From NCBI RefSeq assembly GCF_014773365.1, contig NZ_JACWUN010000007.1, forward strand, positions 1-64,000: a stretch of DNA of 64,000 nucleotides, written 5' to 3'. This DNA comes from Pelovirga terrestris (lineage in GTDB: Bacteria > Desulfobacterota > Desulfuromonadia > Desulfuromonadales > Geopsychrobacteraceae). A program made the position numbers and the translations under genes. Positions 34,630 to 42,958 of the stretch are shown here, piece after piece (positions within the stretch are counted from its first letter, which is position 1; every line of letters begins with the position of its first letter). The notes below the pieces were generated by a model. It saw nothing but the letters and a program-made list of their open reading frames with translations, was not told the DNA's origin and searched no databases.

Positions 34630-34769
34630 GTATCTGTTCAGCACCGGATCGGGAATCCTATGCCAAGGGACGCTTTTCGTCATCCATGACCGCTTGTTGT
34701 CGCCGTCCATGGCGACAAACACCCTTGCCACAGGACACCCGACCCTGCGCAAGGATATTGCTGAATAAT
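34630..34769 (-). repeat. Dispersed palindromic element, copy D, inside the cus operon
   Basis: About 140 bp in the opposite orientation to copies A-C. It starts GTATCTGTTCAGCACCGG and ends TTGCTGAATAATT, and has the core TTGTCGCCGTCCATGGCGAC. It differs from the others by GGATCGGGAATCCTATGCC, which resembles part of copy E. It occupies much of the 307-bp gap between cusC and cusB, so it should be transcribed in the cus mRNA. The rest of the gap (34770-34908) contains only the imperfect pair GGGAGTCGGGATGCTT and AAGCATTCCGACTCCC (34804-34819 and 34868-34883), a further possible hairpin. Confidence 0.85.
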
Positions 34770-34908
34770 TACAGTTTCAGCTAGTTAAAGAACTCATTAT
34801 CAGGGAGTCGGGATGCTTGAACACAGCGGGGAACTGTTTGAGGCGTCAGCCGAGTTTTGCCCGCAAGAGAAAGCATTCCGACTCCCTGATTTTCCCGAGA
34901 CCACACCA

Positions 34909-36174
34909 TCACAGCTCCCCACCAACCAGTGTCCGCAATTGCGCCAGAGACATGTGATAATCCGCCAGCATCTTGTGATAGTCGATTTGATAGCCGAACA
35001 ACCCCATCTGTTGATCCAGCACCATGGAAAACTCAAGTTTTCCCACCTGATAAGCAGAGACTGAGGCTTCCAGTGACTGTTCGGCCTGAGGGATGATCGC
35101 TTCACGGTAAAGGATCACCTGCCCGGAGCGCAGCTCCAGCTCAGCCAGGCGCTGGGTAATCCCCCCCTCGATGGCATTGTGCACAGCGCGCAGTTCGTTG
35201 GTCACCATAGCGCTCTCGCTTGCGGCCTCATGAACCATGGCACGACGCTTAGCGCGCTGAACCGGCAGATTGAAGGAAAGGGTCAGGGCGTACATATCTT
35301 CCCCCTCCACATCCCCCATGCCGGACCGCAGCCGATCACGCTGCATGTACTCAAAACTGATAGTGACATCGGGGTAAAAATCGAGCTTTGCCAGTCGTTG
35401 ATTAGCCAGACTCTTTTCGTGCTGGGCCGCAAGGCTGTGCAGCAGCGGCCGCTGGGAGAGGGCCTGCTGACGCAGGGCTTCCGGTTCGAGACTGGGCTCA
35501 ACCAGGGTCAGCTCCGGCATGGTGCCGACGCTTGTCACCTGGGGCCTGGCCAGCAACTCGTTGAGCAGTGCCTGCTGGATCTGGCGCTGCTGCTTTTGCA
35601 CCAGGAGCATTTCCTGCATTTTTGAGCGCTGCACCTGGGCCGCCAGAATCTCCTGCATCGATCCTCGCCCCACGGCATAACGGGTTTCAGCAAGAGCGAT
35701 CAGATCATCCAGTAACTGCAAATTCTCTTCGGTCAGGCCGATGCTCTTATCCACGGCATAAATACGATAGCCGGTTTCCCGAACCATTTGTGCCAGTTCC
35801 AGCTTGCGCTCATCGATGAGCCAGCGTGCAGCTTGCGCCTCACTATATGCCGCAGCAGTTTTAGCCCCACGCTTACCCCGGTAAGGAATCATCTGGGAAA
35901 TGCCGATGACCTTCTGGGTCATGGGATCCTCACGAAAATTGAAGGGGTCGCTTACCAGGGCATTTTGAATCCCGAGCATCAGCATCGGGTCTTCCAGGGA
36001 GCCGGCAGCTTCCGCTCGCTGCCGCAGCATCTGCCAGCGAGCATCAGAAACCGCAACTTCCGGATTCCTGGTCAACGCCTGGGCAACCAATGCTTCAAGG
36101 TTTTCCTCAGCCGCAACAGCTTGGCTTCCCAATAGCCACACCAAGGTACAAAGTCCAAATAAAGTAATTTTCAC
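34909..36174 (-). CDS. cusC: CusC-type outer-membrane efflux channel (TolC family)
   Basis: A protein of about 421 residues with a signal peptide ending SQAVA and two TolC-like outer-membrane efflux domains of long helices. Examples are LEALVAQALTRNPEVAVSD near the start and LEASVSAYQVGKLEFSMVL near the end. It forms the exit duct for CusBA. Two in-frame GTG codons are possible; the second (36174) is chosen because GGAGG lies 5 nt before it and it gives a compact signal peptide starting VKITLFGL. It is the first gene of the operon, and a sigma-54-like promoter lies upstream. Confidence 0.9.
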   Translation of the reverse strand: MKITLFGLCTLVWLLGSQAVAAEENLEALVAQALTRNPEVAVSDARWQMLRQRAEAAGSLEDPMLMLGIQNALVSDPFNFREDPMTQKVIGISQMIPYRGKRGAKTAAAYSEAQAARWLIDERKLELAQMVRETGYRIYAVDKSIGLTEENLQLLDDLIALAETRYAVGRGSMQEILAAQVQRSKMQEMLLVQKQQRQIQQALLNELLARPQVTSVGTMPELTLVEPSLEPEALRQQALSQRPLLHSLAAQHEKSLANQRLAKLDFYPDVTISFEYMQRDRLRSGMGDVEGEDMYALTLSFNLPVQRAKRRAMVHEAASESAMVTNELRAVHNAIEGGITQRLAELELRSGQVILYREAIIPQAEQSLEASVSAYQVGKLEFSMVLDQQMGLFGYQIDYHKMLADYHMSLAQLRTLVGGEL

Positions 36175-36230
36175 ACAAACCTCCGACACCAGCAGGATGA
36201 ATCAACAGCAATCCCTACCGACAAGGTATT

Positions 36231-36246
36231 ACAACTTATGTGCCAA
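36231..36246 (-). promoter_or_regulatory. Candidate sigma-54 (-24/-12) promoter of the cus operon
   Basis: On the minus strand TTGGCACATAAGTTGT matches the -24 consensus TTGGCAC perfectly, with TTGT at the correct distance where TTGC is expected. The conserved GG and the final G-base pair are 10 bp apart. One mismatch (GT for GC) at -12 lowers confidence. The start of transcription would be near 36220, about 45 nt before the cusC GTG. Confidence 0.5.
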
Positions 36247-36343
36247 ATCATTTTTCTATTGTTTTTCAGATGGTTGGGATTTAAGGAAAAAACCTAGAGG
36301 GACGATTTGCAGACTATCCTACAGACAGCCGTAGAATAATCTG

Positions 36344-36384
36344 CAGCCACATTGATACTTTCGTAAAAAGTATCAATGTGGCTG
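36344..36384. repeat. 41-bp perfect palindrome upstream of the cus operon
   Basis: Two perfect 18-bp arms (CAGCCACATTGATACTTT and AAAGTATCAATGTGGCTG) are separated by 5 bp. It lies about 100 bp upstream of the -24 element of the cus promoter and 170 bp upstream of the DUF302 gene on the other strand. Distance and symmetry would suit an enhancer-binding site for an NtrC-type activator. It could also form a hairpin, but has no T-tract. The rest of the 36190-36554 gap holds the promoters listed and a short TACGTACGTACG run near 36438. Confidence 0.75.
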
Positions 36385-36478
36385 GATCAACCCAAAGGGT
36401 CAACTGTGAGGTTCGCGACTATTGAGCAGTGATGAGTACGTACGTACGTCGATGCGATGACATAAGCGCAGCAACGCC

Positions 36479-36506
36479 TTGCGACTGTGGCGGTTGATGA
36501 TAGAAT
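36479..36506 (+). promoter_or_regulatory. Candidate sigma-70 promoter for the DUF302 gene
   Basis: TTGCGA (36479-36484), a 16-bp spacer and TAGAAT (36501-36506) give a plausible -35/-10 pair. It is about 48 bp before the ATG at 36555. Confidence 0.4.
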
Positions 36507-36554
36507 GAAGGTTGGAACATCTTTGCCAACAAGCGACGAAAGGGGATTTCTTCC

Positions 36555-36941
36555 ATGACCTATCATTTCAGCCGAACACTGAACACAACCTTCGCTGATG
36601 CCGAAACACGGATCATTAAACACCTGGCGGAAGAAGGGTTCGGGGTGTTGTCAGAGATCGACGTGCAGGCAACGTTGAAGAAGAAGCTGGATGTTGATTT
36701 CACCCCTTACAAGATCCTCGGAGCCTGTAATCCGAATTTTGCCTACCAAGCATTACAGGTTGAGCCACACATAGGAACCATGCTCCCTTGCAATGTCATC
36801 TTAAGGGAGCTTCCAGAAGGGGGCATCGAAGTTTCAGCAGTCGATCCTCTTGCCTCGATGCAAGCCATCGACAACCCGGAACTCGATTCGATCGCCGGTC
36901 AGGTACGGGATAAACTCAAAAAGGCAATCTCCTCTCTTTGA
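36555..36941 (+). CDS. DUF302 family protein
   Basis: A 128-residue cytoplasmic protein and a clear DUF302 member. It has AEEGFGVLSEIDVQATLKKK, then YKILGACNPNFAYQALQVEP with the conserved Cys, IGTMLPCNVILRE with a second Cys, and VSAVDPLASM. The two cysteines (about residues 58 and 79) suit metal or redox binding, but the function is not established. It lies upstream of an RND operon on the same strand and near the cus operon, which suggests a link with metal or stress response. AAAGGGG is about 8 nt before the ATG. Confidence 0.88.
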   Translation: MTYHFSRTLNTTFADAETRIIKHLAEEGFGVLSEIDVQATLKKKLDVDFTPYKILGACNPNFAYQALQVEPHIGTMLPCNVILRELPEGGIEVSAVDPLASMQAIDNPELDSIAGQVRDKLKKAISSL

Positions 36942-36963
36942 GTGGCAAGACGGCCTGATGCCG

Positions 36964-36992
36964 TTGACAAATAATACATAGAGCTATATAAA
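36964..36992 (+). promoter_or_regulatory. Strong sigma-70 promoter for the second RND operon
   Basis: TTGACA (36964-36969), a 17-bp spacer and TATAAA (36987-36992) make a near-consensus promoter. It lies 22 bp after the DUF302 stop and about 60 bp before the tolC-like ATG. The region around it is AT-rich. This gives the RND operon its own, likely constitutive, expression. Confidence 0.7.
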
Positions 36993-37051
36993 TATTTATA
37001 TATGTGCAGATTGTTCCATTTTTTTCATCTCTTTCTTGTCGAGATATGTTC

Positions 37052-38416
37052 ATGCCATATATGAAGGCATTACAGGTGTTTTTGGCTTTATTGCTGGTGT
37101 TGTCTCCATGGACAGCGGCTTTTGGCGCCGGGGCCGAAGTTCTTACCCTGGAACAATCCCTGAGTCTGGCGCGTTCTGCAAATCCGGTCCTGGAGCAGGC
37201 CCAAGCGCGCATCGCCCAGGCACGAGCAGCAGTAAAAGAGAGTCGGGCGGCGTTTTGGCCGCAACTGGAGATCTCGCTGGAATACCTGCGCGGCGACGCC
37301 CCTTCTGCCTATCTGTTCAAAACCATCGATGCACACCAGTTACCTTCGCAGGTGGACTTCAACAATCCCGGCCGCTTCGACAATTGGGAAACCGGGATTC
37401 AGGCACAGATGAACCTCTATGCCGGCGGGCGCGACAGACTACGTTACCAGCAGTCCCGGTTAGGACTGGAGCAGGCACACAATGAACACACCGCCCTCGT
37501 CAATCAGCTTGAAGCTGCCGTCATCGATACCTATCTCGCTCTGCAGACGGCACAGACCCTGATGGAGATCGCCCAGCAGAGTCTTGCCGTGGTCGAGCGC
37601 GAGATCGAACTGGCGCAGGTGCGCCTTGCCGGGGGCAGCCTGTTGCGAGCGGATCTGCTGTCTTTGCAGGTACGACGGGCCGAGGCGAAGTCAGAAATTA
37701 TTCGTGCCGGTGCGCATCAGCAACGGCTGCAGGCAGCCCTGGCGGTGTTGCTCGACCGCGATGCCCATACCCCGTTGCACATCGCCTCTAACAGCTTTAC
37801 CTACGAGCCTCCGCAAGATTATGCTCAGGCCCTTGAGCGGGCCTTAACGCACCGGGCAGAATTGACCGGGAGCCGGCTGAACCTGCAAAGCGCACGCCTG
37901 GGACACGGTGTTGCCCGCTCCGAATATCTGCCGCGCCTTGATCTGGAGGCACGCCTTTACCATGATGATTCCAACCTGGCCTATAACGCTGATCAACTTA
38001 ATTGGACCCTGGGTGCTCGTCTGAGCTGGGAGCTCTTTGCCGGCTTTGCCACCTCAGCACGGACCGAAAAAGCCCGCAGCCTGGTTCAGCAAAGCCTGGC
38101 TGCTGATCGGCACCTGCGCCGAGACATTGAACTACAGGTACGTAAAGCCTGGTTGGGAGTCGAGGAAGCTGTAGCGCACCAGAGGGTAACGGTTGCGGCA
38201 GTGACGCAAGCCCAAGAGGCCTTTGCACTGGTACAAACGCGTTTTGCCGGGGGCGCAGCCGCAGTGACACGCTATCTGGAGGCTGAACTGTCTCTAAGCC
38301 GCAGTCGCATGGCCGTAGCCGCAGCCGAGCGCGACCACTTGCGTGCTCTGGTGGAGCTGGCGCGCACCCTGGGTGAGGGGCATTTTTATGCTGAATCAAC
38401 GGGAGGCGCTCAATGA
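37052..38416 (+). CDS. TolC-family outer-membrane efflux protein
   Basis: A protein of about 454 residues with a signal peptide ending GAGA and two outer-membrane efflux domains. EVLTLEQSLSLARSANPVLE and the long helix LEQAQARIAQARAAVKESRA start the first, and VTVAAVTQAQEAFALVQTRF and AVTRYLEAELSLSRSRM lie near the end. It provides the outer-membrane exit for the RND pump downstream. The ATG at 37052 is favoured by GAG 8 nt upstream, but 37046 or 37061 are possible; the frame is open to a GTG at 37004 without homology. It overlaps the next gene by 4 bp. Confidence 0.88.
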   Translation: MPYMKALQVFLALLLVLSPWTAAFGAGAEVLTLEQSLSLARSANPVLEQAQARIAQARAAVKESRAAFWPQLEISLEYLRGDAPSAYLFKTIDAHQLPSQVDFNNPGRFDNWETGIQAQMNLYAGGRDRLRYQQSRLGLEQAHNEHTALVNQLEAAVIDTYLALQTAQTLMEIAQQSLAVVEREIELAQVRLAGGSLLRADLLSLQVRRAEAKSEIIRAGAHQQRLQAALAVLLDRDAHTPLHIASNSFTYEPPQDYAQALERALTHRAELTGSRLNLQSARLGHGVARSEYLPRLDLEARLYHDDSNLAYNADQLNWTLGARLSWELFAGFATSARTEKARSLVQQSLAADRHLRRDIELQVRKAWLGVEEAVAHQRVTVAAVTQAQEAFALVQTRFAGGAAAVTRYLEAELSLSRSRMAVAAAERDHLRALVELARTLGEGHFYAESTGGAQ

Positions 38417-39582
38417 CGCAGGATGTCACTAAGAAAAACGATGTGAAACGCTGGCTACCATCGGTCATCGGTGGCCTACTGCTGGTCGGGCTGATTCTCT
38501 ATGTTGGCGGCTTTTTCAGGACCGGGCAAATCGGGCCCGAGGACGCTTTAGCACCTGATGCTGCCCGTCCTTTGGGTGAAGAACTAGTGGCCGCGCGAAT
38601 TGTGGCCTTACCTCAATACTACGAGGCGGTTGGCACCTTGCAAACCCGCACTACCGGGCGCATAGAGTCTCAGGTGATGGGGCGGGTGGAACAGGTCGCA
38701 GTGCGTTCCGGTGATCTCGTAGGCAAGGGCGCCCTGCTGGTGAAAATCGATGATCGTACCTTGCGGGCACGTTATCAGCAAGCGCAGCAGGCTCTCAATA
38801 CGGCTGTTGCGCAGAAGGTTCAGGCAGAGCAAGCGATTGAAGCGGCCCGTGCCGAAGAAACCCGGGTGTTGGCCGAATTCGAGCGAATCCGCAACTTTCT
38901 GGCGGCGCAGGCGGCCACGCAGCAAGAGATGGAAGCCGTCGAAGCGCAGCGAGGTCAGGCGCAGGCGCTCCTGGCGCAGGCGCTAGCCGCACTGGCCGCG
39001 ACCGAGGCCGGCATTGAGGGGGCGCGCCAACAGATTGATGAAGCGGCTGTGGCCCTCGACTATACGCGGATTGTCGCGCCGATGGCGGCCCAGGTCGTTG
39101 AGCGGCTCGTGGATCCGGGCGATCTGGCCATGCCGGGGAAAGTGTTGCTGACATTGCAGGGGGAAGAGATGCTGCGCCTGGAAGCCCTGGTGCCGGAATC
39201 GCTGATTCAGCGTCTGACCCTGGGTCAGGACGTCGACCTGTTGATCGGTGAGCGCTCCGTTAAGGGGCAAGTGGAAGAGATAATGCCTAGCGCCGACCCA
39301 CGCACCCGCAGTCTTGTCGTTAAAGTGACCCTGGCTGATCGTCGGGGGCTTTTCCCCGGCATGTTCGGGCGCCTCAGGGTGGGGCTGGAGGCGCGCTCGG
39401 CGGTTTTGGTCCCTGCTACCGCTGTGGTGCGCATCGGTCAGTTGGAACTGGTTCAGATTGCCGAAGAAGGAGGGATCAAAACCCTGCTCGTAACTACCGG
39501 CGCCCGCATCGCGGATGAGGTAGAAATTCTTTCCGGTCTCACCGGTAATGAGCAGCTTGTGCTGCGTGGCATCCAGCCATGA
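38413..39582 (+). CDS. RND efflux periplasmic adaptor (membrane-fusion protein)
   Basis: A 389-residue adaptor with an N-terminal membrane anchor (about 17-36), lipoyl half-motifs (RIESQVMGRVEQVAVRSGD and AMAAQVVERLVDPGDL), a long alpha-hairpin (about 115-205) and a beta-barrel segment with GMFGRLRVGLEAR. It lacks the heavy-metal-binding motif of CusB, so the operon is more likely for organic compounds than metals. ATGA overlaps exist at both ends, coupling it to the TolC-like and RND genes. Confidence 0.92.
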   Translation: MTQDVTKKNDVKRWLPSVIGGLLLVGLILYVGGFFRTGQIGPEDALAPDAARPLGEELVAARIVALPQYYEAVGTLQTRTTGRIESQVMGRVEQVAVRSGDLVGKGALLVKIDDRTLRARYQQAQQALNTAVAQKVQAEQAIEAARAEETRVLAEFERIRNFLAAQAATQQEMEAVEAQRGQAQALLAQALAALAATEAGIEGARQQIDEAAVALDYTRIVAPMAAQVVERLVDPGDLAMPGKVLLTLQGEEMLRLEALVPESLIQRLTLGQDVDLLIGERSVKGQVEEIMPSADPRTRSLVVKVTLADRRGLFPGMFGRLRVGLEARSAVLVPATAVVRIGQLELVQIAEEGGIKTLLVTTGARIADEVEILSGLTGNEQLVLRGIQP

Positions 39583-42500
39583 GTGAACAAACGGCGACTC
39601 CGCAAGGTTTCATTGCGCGCCTGGTCGCGCCCTTTCTGCAGCCGCAGCCCCCCATTTTAATGATCATTTTTGCCCTGGTGCTGGGGCTGGCAGCGTTGCT
39701 TCTAACTCCTCGCGAGGAAGAGCCGCAGATTGTTGTACCTCTGGCCGATGTGTTCGTGCAGGTGCCCGGGGCATCAGCCCGTGAGGTTGAACAACTGGTC
39801 TCGACCCCTTTGGAAAAGCTTCTCTGGCAGATCGATGGAGTCGAATACGTCTATTCCATGTCGCGCGATGGTCTGGCCATCGTCACTGTCCGTTTCCATG
39901 TTGGTGAGGATCGCGAGCGCTCCCTGGTCAAATTACACAACAAGATCAGTATGAACATCGAGCAGGCGCCGCCCATCGTTCAGGGATGGGTCATCCGGCC
40001 GGTGGAAATCGATGATGTTCCCATCGTCAACCTGACCCTGTATTCCGAATATTACAACGATTTCGCCCTGCGTCGCATCGGTCAGGAGGTGCTGGCACGA
40101 CTGACCGAGGTCAATGATATGTCCCGCTCGGAACTGGTTGGTGGACGCAGCCGTGAAGTCCGGGTCGAACTCGATCCGTCTCGCCTGGCGTCGCGCGGAA
40201 TTTCCCCGCTGCAGGTTACTGCAACACTGCGGGGAGCCGATGCGGCGGTACAGGCCGGCAGCTTTTCCGCGATTAATCGCGACATCAGTGTCGTCAGTAG
40301 CGCCTTTCTGCAATCAGCTCAGGATGTTGAACAACTGGTGGTCGGGGTGCATGACGGACGCCCTGTCTACCTGCGCGATGTCGCCAGCGTATTCGATGGC
40401 CCGCAGGAGCCCGGCAATTATTCGCGCATCGGGTTTTCCGCCCTGTTTCTCGAGCGTAATACCCAACATCCAGCCACCGGCCTTGATTCCTTCAACATCT
40501 CCCCGGCCGCCGCTGTCGGTTCCTATCCGGCAGTAACCCTCGCCCTGGCGAAAAAAAAAGGCACCAACGCCGTTGCCGTCGCTGACACGATTCTGCAGCG
40601 TCTGGACGAGCTCAAAGGGTCCGTCATCCCCGATGACGTTTTTGTTGAGGTGACGCGCAACTATGGTGAAACTGCCCGGGAAAAAGTCGGTGATCTACTT
40701 GCCTCGCTGTTTTTTGCCATTGTTACCGTGGTGGTGCTGTTGGCTTTTACCCTGGGACGCCGTGAGGCGCTCATCGTTGCCCTTGCGGTACCCATCAGTT
40801 TTTCCCTGGCGCTGTTCGTCAATTTTCTGCTGGGTTATACCATCAACCGGGTGACCCTGTTCGCTCTGATTCTGTCCTTAGGTCTGGTGGTCGATGATCC
40901 CATCACCAACGTCGACAACATTCAGCGTCACATTCTCAAACGGCAGCGCAAGCCGCGCGAAGCAACCCTGTTTGCCGTTAGCGAGGTCTTGCCGCCGGTC
41001 ATTCTTTCGACCCTGGCGATCATCGTCTGCTTCACTCCGATGTTTTTCATCACCGGCATGATGGGCCCCTATATGGCGCCGATGGCGGCCAATGTTCCCC
41101 TGACGGTTATTTTTTCGACCCTGGCAGCGCTGACCGTGGTTCCCTGGCTAGCCCATGCCCTGATTCGCCGACGGGTGGAAAAAGACGGCGCTGAAGACTT
41201 AAAGGGGGAGGATGTTATTCCCTCCTGGCTCAAGCGTGGTTATCGCGCGACCGTGGAACCATTTCTCGGTGCGCGCCGTTGGCGCTGGGCCCTGCTCGGC
41301 GGCATTCTGATTCTGTTGGTCCTGTCCCTGGCGCTGCCCATGTTACGCCTGGTGCCCTTGAAGATGCTGCCGTTCGACAACAAGAACGAACTGCAACTGG
41401 TGCTGGATCTGCCGGAAGGCAGCACGCTGGAGACGACCGATCGCATGGTCCGTGCTTTCGAAGACTATCTGCGCAACATCCCCGAAGTGACCAGCTTTGT
41501 CTCCTATGTCGGTCATCCTTCACCGATGGATTTCAATGGAATGGTTCGCCATTACTATCTGCGTGAGCAACCCCATCTGGCCGATATTCGCATTAATCTG
41601 GTCGGCAAGAACGAACGGCACATGCAAAGCCATGCTCTAGGCCTGCGCCTGCGGAGCGATCTGGAAGATCTGGCCCAACGCTATGGCGCGACGTTACAGA
41701 TTGTCGAGACACCGCCCGGTCCACCGGTGCTGGCGACGGTGGTTGCCGAAGTCTATGGTGCTCCAAGTCTTGATTACCAGGATATGATCAACGCAACCCA
41801 CCAGGTAACCAGAGTGATGGCTGATGAACCCTTTGTCGTTGATCTGAACACCACCATTGAGTCACCACGCATGCGACTTGATTTCATCCCTGACAAAGAA
41901 AAAGCCGCCCTGCATGGCATCAGTACCGACGACATCACCCGAACCATCGCTCTGGCGGTCGCCGGCAGTCATCCTGTTACCTTGCACCCTGATGGCGAAC
42001 GGCAGCCCCTCTTTGTTAAAGTCATCCTGCCCCGGGAACAGCGCACCGGAGCACAAAGTCTTGGCAACTTGCACCTGATCAGCGCCGCTGGTCAACCGGT
42101 GCCCCTGTCCGAATTGGGTCGCTTCGTTGAGCGGCCCGAAGCGCAGACCATCTACCACAAAAACCTGCGACCAGTGGTCTATGTAACGGCAGAAATGGCC
42201 GGCCAGGCTCCGGGGGAAGCAATTCTCGACATGCAAAAAAAACTGCGTCAGGAACCGCCACCTGACGGCATTGAGGTCCAGTGGGCCGGCGAAGGGGAAT
42301 GGGAAATCACCATCCGCGTGTTTCGCGATCTGGGGTTGGCCTTTGGCGCCGCCATGATCGGGGTCTATATCCTGCTCGCTTTGCAGACCGGCTCTTTCTT
42401 GCTGCCACTGTTGATTCTGATGTCCATCCCCTTTACCGTGATCGGTATCATGCCCGGTTTCTGGCTGCTCAATCTGCTCATGGACCGGCCGGTTGGCGGC

Positions 42501-42848
42501 TTTGCCGACCCGGTGTTTTTCACCGCCACGGGGATGATCGGGATGATCGCGCTGGGTGGCATCGTCATCCGCAACGCGGTGGTGCTCATTGATTTTATCC
42601 GCAGCGCTCTGGCGCAAGGAGTGCCTCTGCACGAAGCCATCGTCGATTGTGGCGCCGTACGCCTGCGGCCCATCGTCCTGACCGCGCTGACCACCGCCCT
42701 TGGCGCCTGGCCGATCACCCTGGATCCGATTTTTTCCGGCCTGGCCTGGGCCTTGATTTTCGGCTTGTTTTCTTCGACGCTGTTTACCCTGATTGTGGTG
42801 CCCGTTGCTTTTTATGCAGTATATCAGCGGCACTATCGTGTTCAGTGA
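39579..42848 (+). CDS. RND family efflux permease (drug/organic-compound type)
   Basis: A 1089-residue inner-membrane RND pump with 12 segments in two halves. Segment 4 has GLVVDDPITNVDNI with the two conserved proton-relay aspartates, and segment 10 has a second charged signature GGIVIRNAVVLIDF. The N-terminus (EEEPQIVVPLADVFVQVPGA) and the porter part DGVEYVYSMSRDGLAIVTVR suit the acriflavin-resistance/HAE branch rather than the metal branch. The substrate is unknown. It is the last gene of the operon; the 110-bp gap to the convergent regulator has no clear terminator. Confidence 0.92.
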   Translation: MSEQTATPQGFIARLVAPFLQPQPPILMIIFALVLGLAALLLTPREEEPQIVVPLADVFVQVPGASAREVEQLVSTPLEKLLWQIDGVEYVYSMSRDGLAIVTVRFHVGEDRERSLVKLHNKISMNIEQAPPIVQGWVIRPVEIDDVPIVNLTLYSEYYNDFALRRIGQEVLARLTEVNDMSRSELVGGRSREVRVELDPSRLASRGISPLQVTATLRGADAAVQAGSFSAINRDISVVSSAFLQSAQDVEQLVVGVHDGRPVYLRDVASVFDGPQEPGNYSRIGFSALFLERNTQHPATGLDSFNISPAAAVGSYPAVTLALAKKKGTNAVAVADTILQRLDELKGSVIPDDVFVEVTRNYGETAREKVGDLLASLFFAIVTVVVLLAFTLGRREALIVALAVPISFSLALFVNFLLGYTINRVTLFALILSLGLVVDDPITNVDNIQRHILKRQRKPREATLFAVSEVLPPVILSTLAIIVCFTPMFFITGMMGPYMAPMAANVPLTVIFSTLAALTVVPWLAHALIRRRVEKDGAEDLKGEDVIPSWLKRGYRATVEPFLGARRWRWALLGGILILLVLSLALPMLRLVPLKMLPFDNKNELQLVLDLPEGSTLETTDRMVRAFEDYLRNIPEVTSFVSYVGHPSPMDFNGMVRHYYLREQPHLADIRINLVGKNERHMQSHALGLRLRSDLEDLAQRYGATLQIVETPPGPPVLATVVAEVYGAPSLDYQDMINATHQVTRVMADEPFVVDLNTTIESPRMRLDFIPDKEKAALHGISTDDITRTIALAVAGSHPVTLHPDGERQPLFVKVILPREQRTGAQSLGNLHLISAAGQPVPLSELGRFVERPEAQTIYHKNLRPVVYVTAEMAGQAPGEAILDMQKKLRQEPPPDGIEVQWAGEGEWEITIRVFRDLGLAFGAAMIGVYILLALQTGSFLLPLLILMSIPFTVIGIMPGFWLLNLLMDRPVGGFADPVFFTATGMIGMIALGGIVIRNAVVLIDFIRSALAQGVPLHEAIVDCGAVRLRPIVLTALTTALGAWPITLDPIFSGLAWALIFGLFSSTLFTLIVVPVAFYAVYQRHYRVQ

Positions 42849-42958
42849 AAAGATGAGGCGCACAGGTTCCCGACCCGTCGCAAAAGCAACAACCTTCAGA
42901 TGATGACGGCACGTCCGCCGGCGTAGTATGTCAGTTTCATTAAAACAGCAACAAAATT

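Noticed and set aside
34489-34752. Apparent 87-codon ORF containing VAMDGDNKRSWMTKS
   Set aside because: It spans repeat copy D and the antisense/shifted part of cusB; the peptide arises from the repeat.
36437-36452. TACGTACGTACG run as a possible operator
   Set aside because: Short, self-complementary simple sequence with no second copy; no support for a function.
41862-42863. 333-codon minus-strand frame opposite the RND permease
   Set aside because: Low-complexity His/Gln-rich translation of the antisense strand; no family match.
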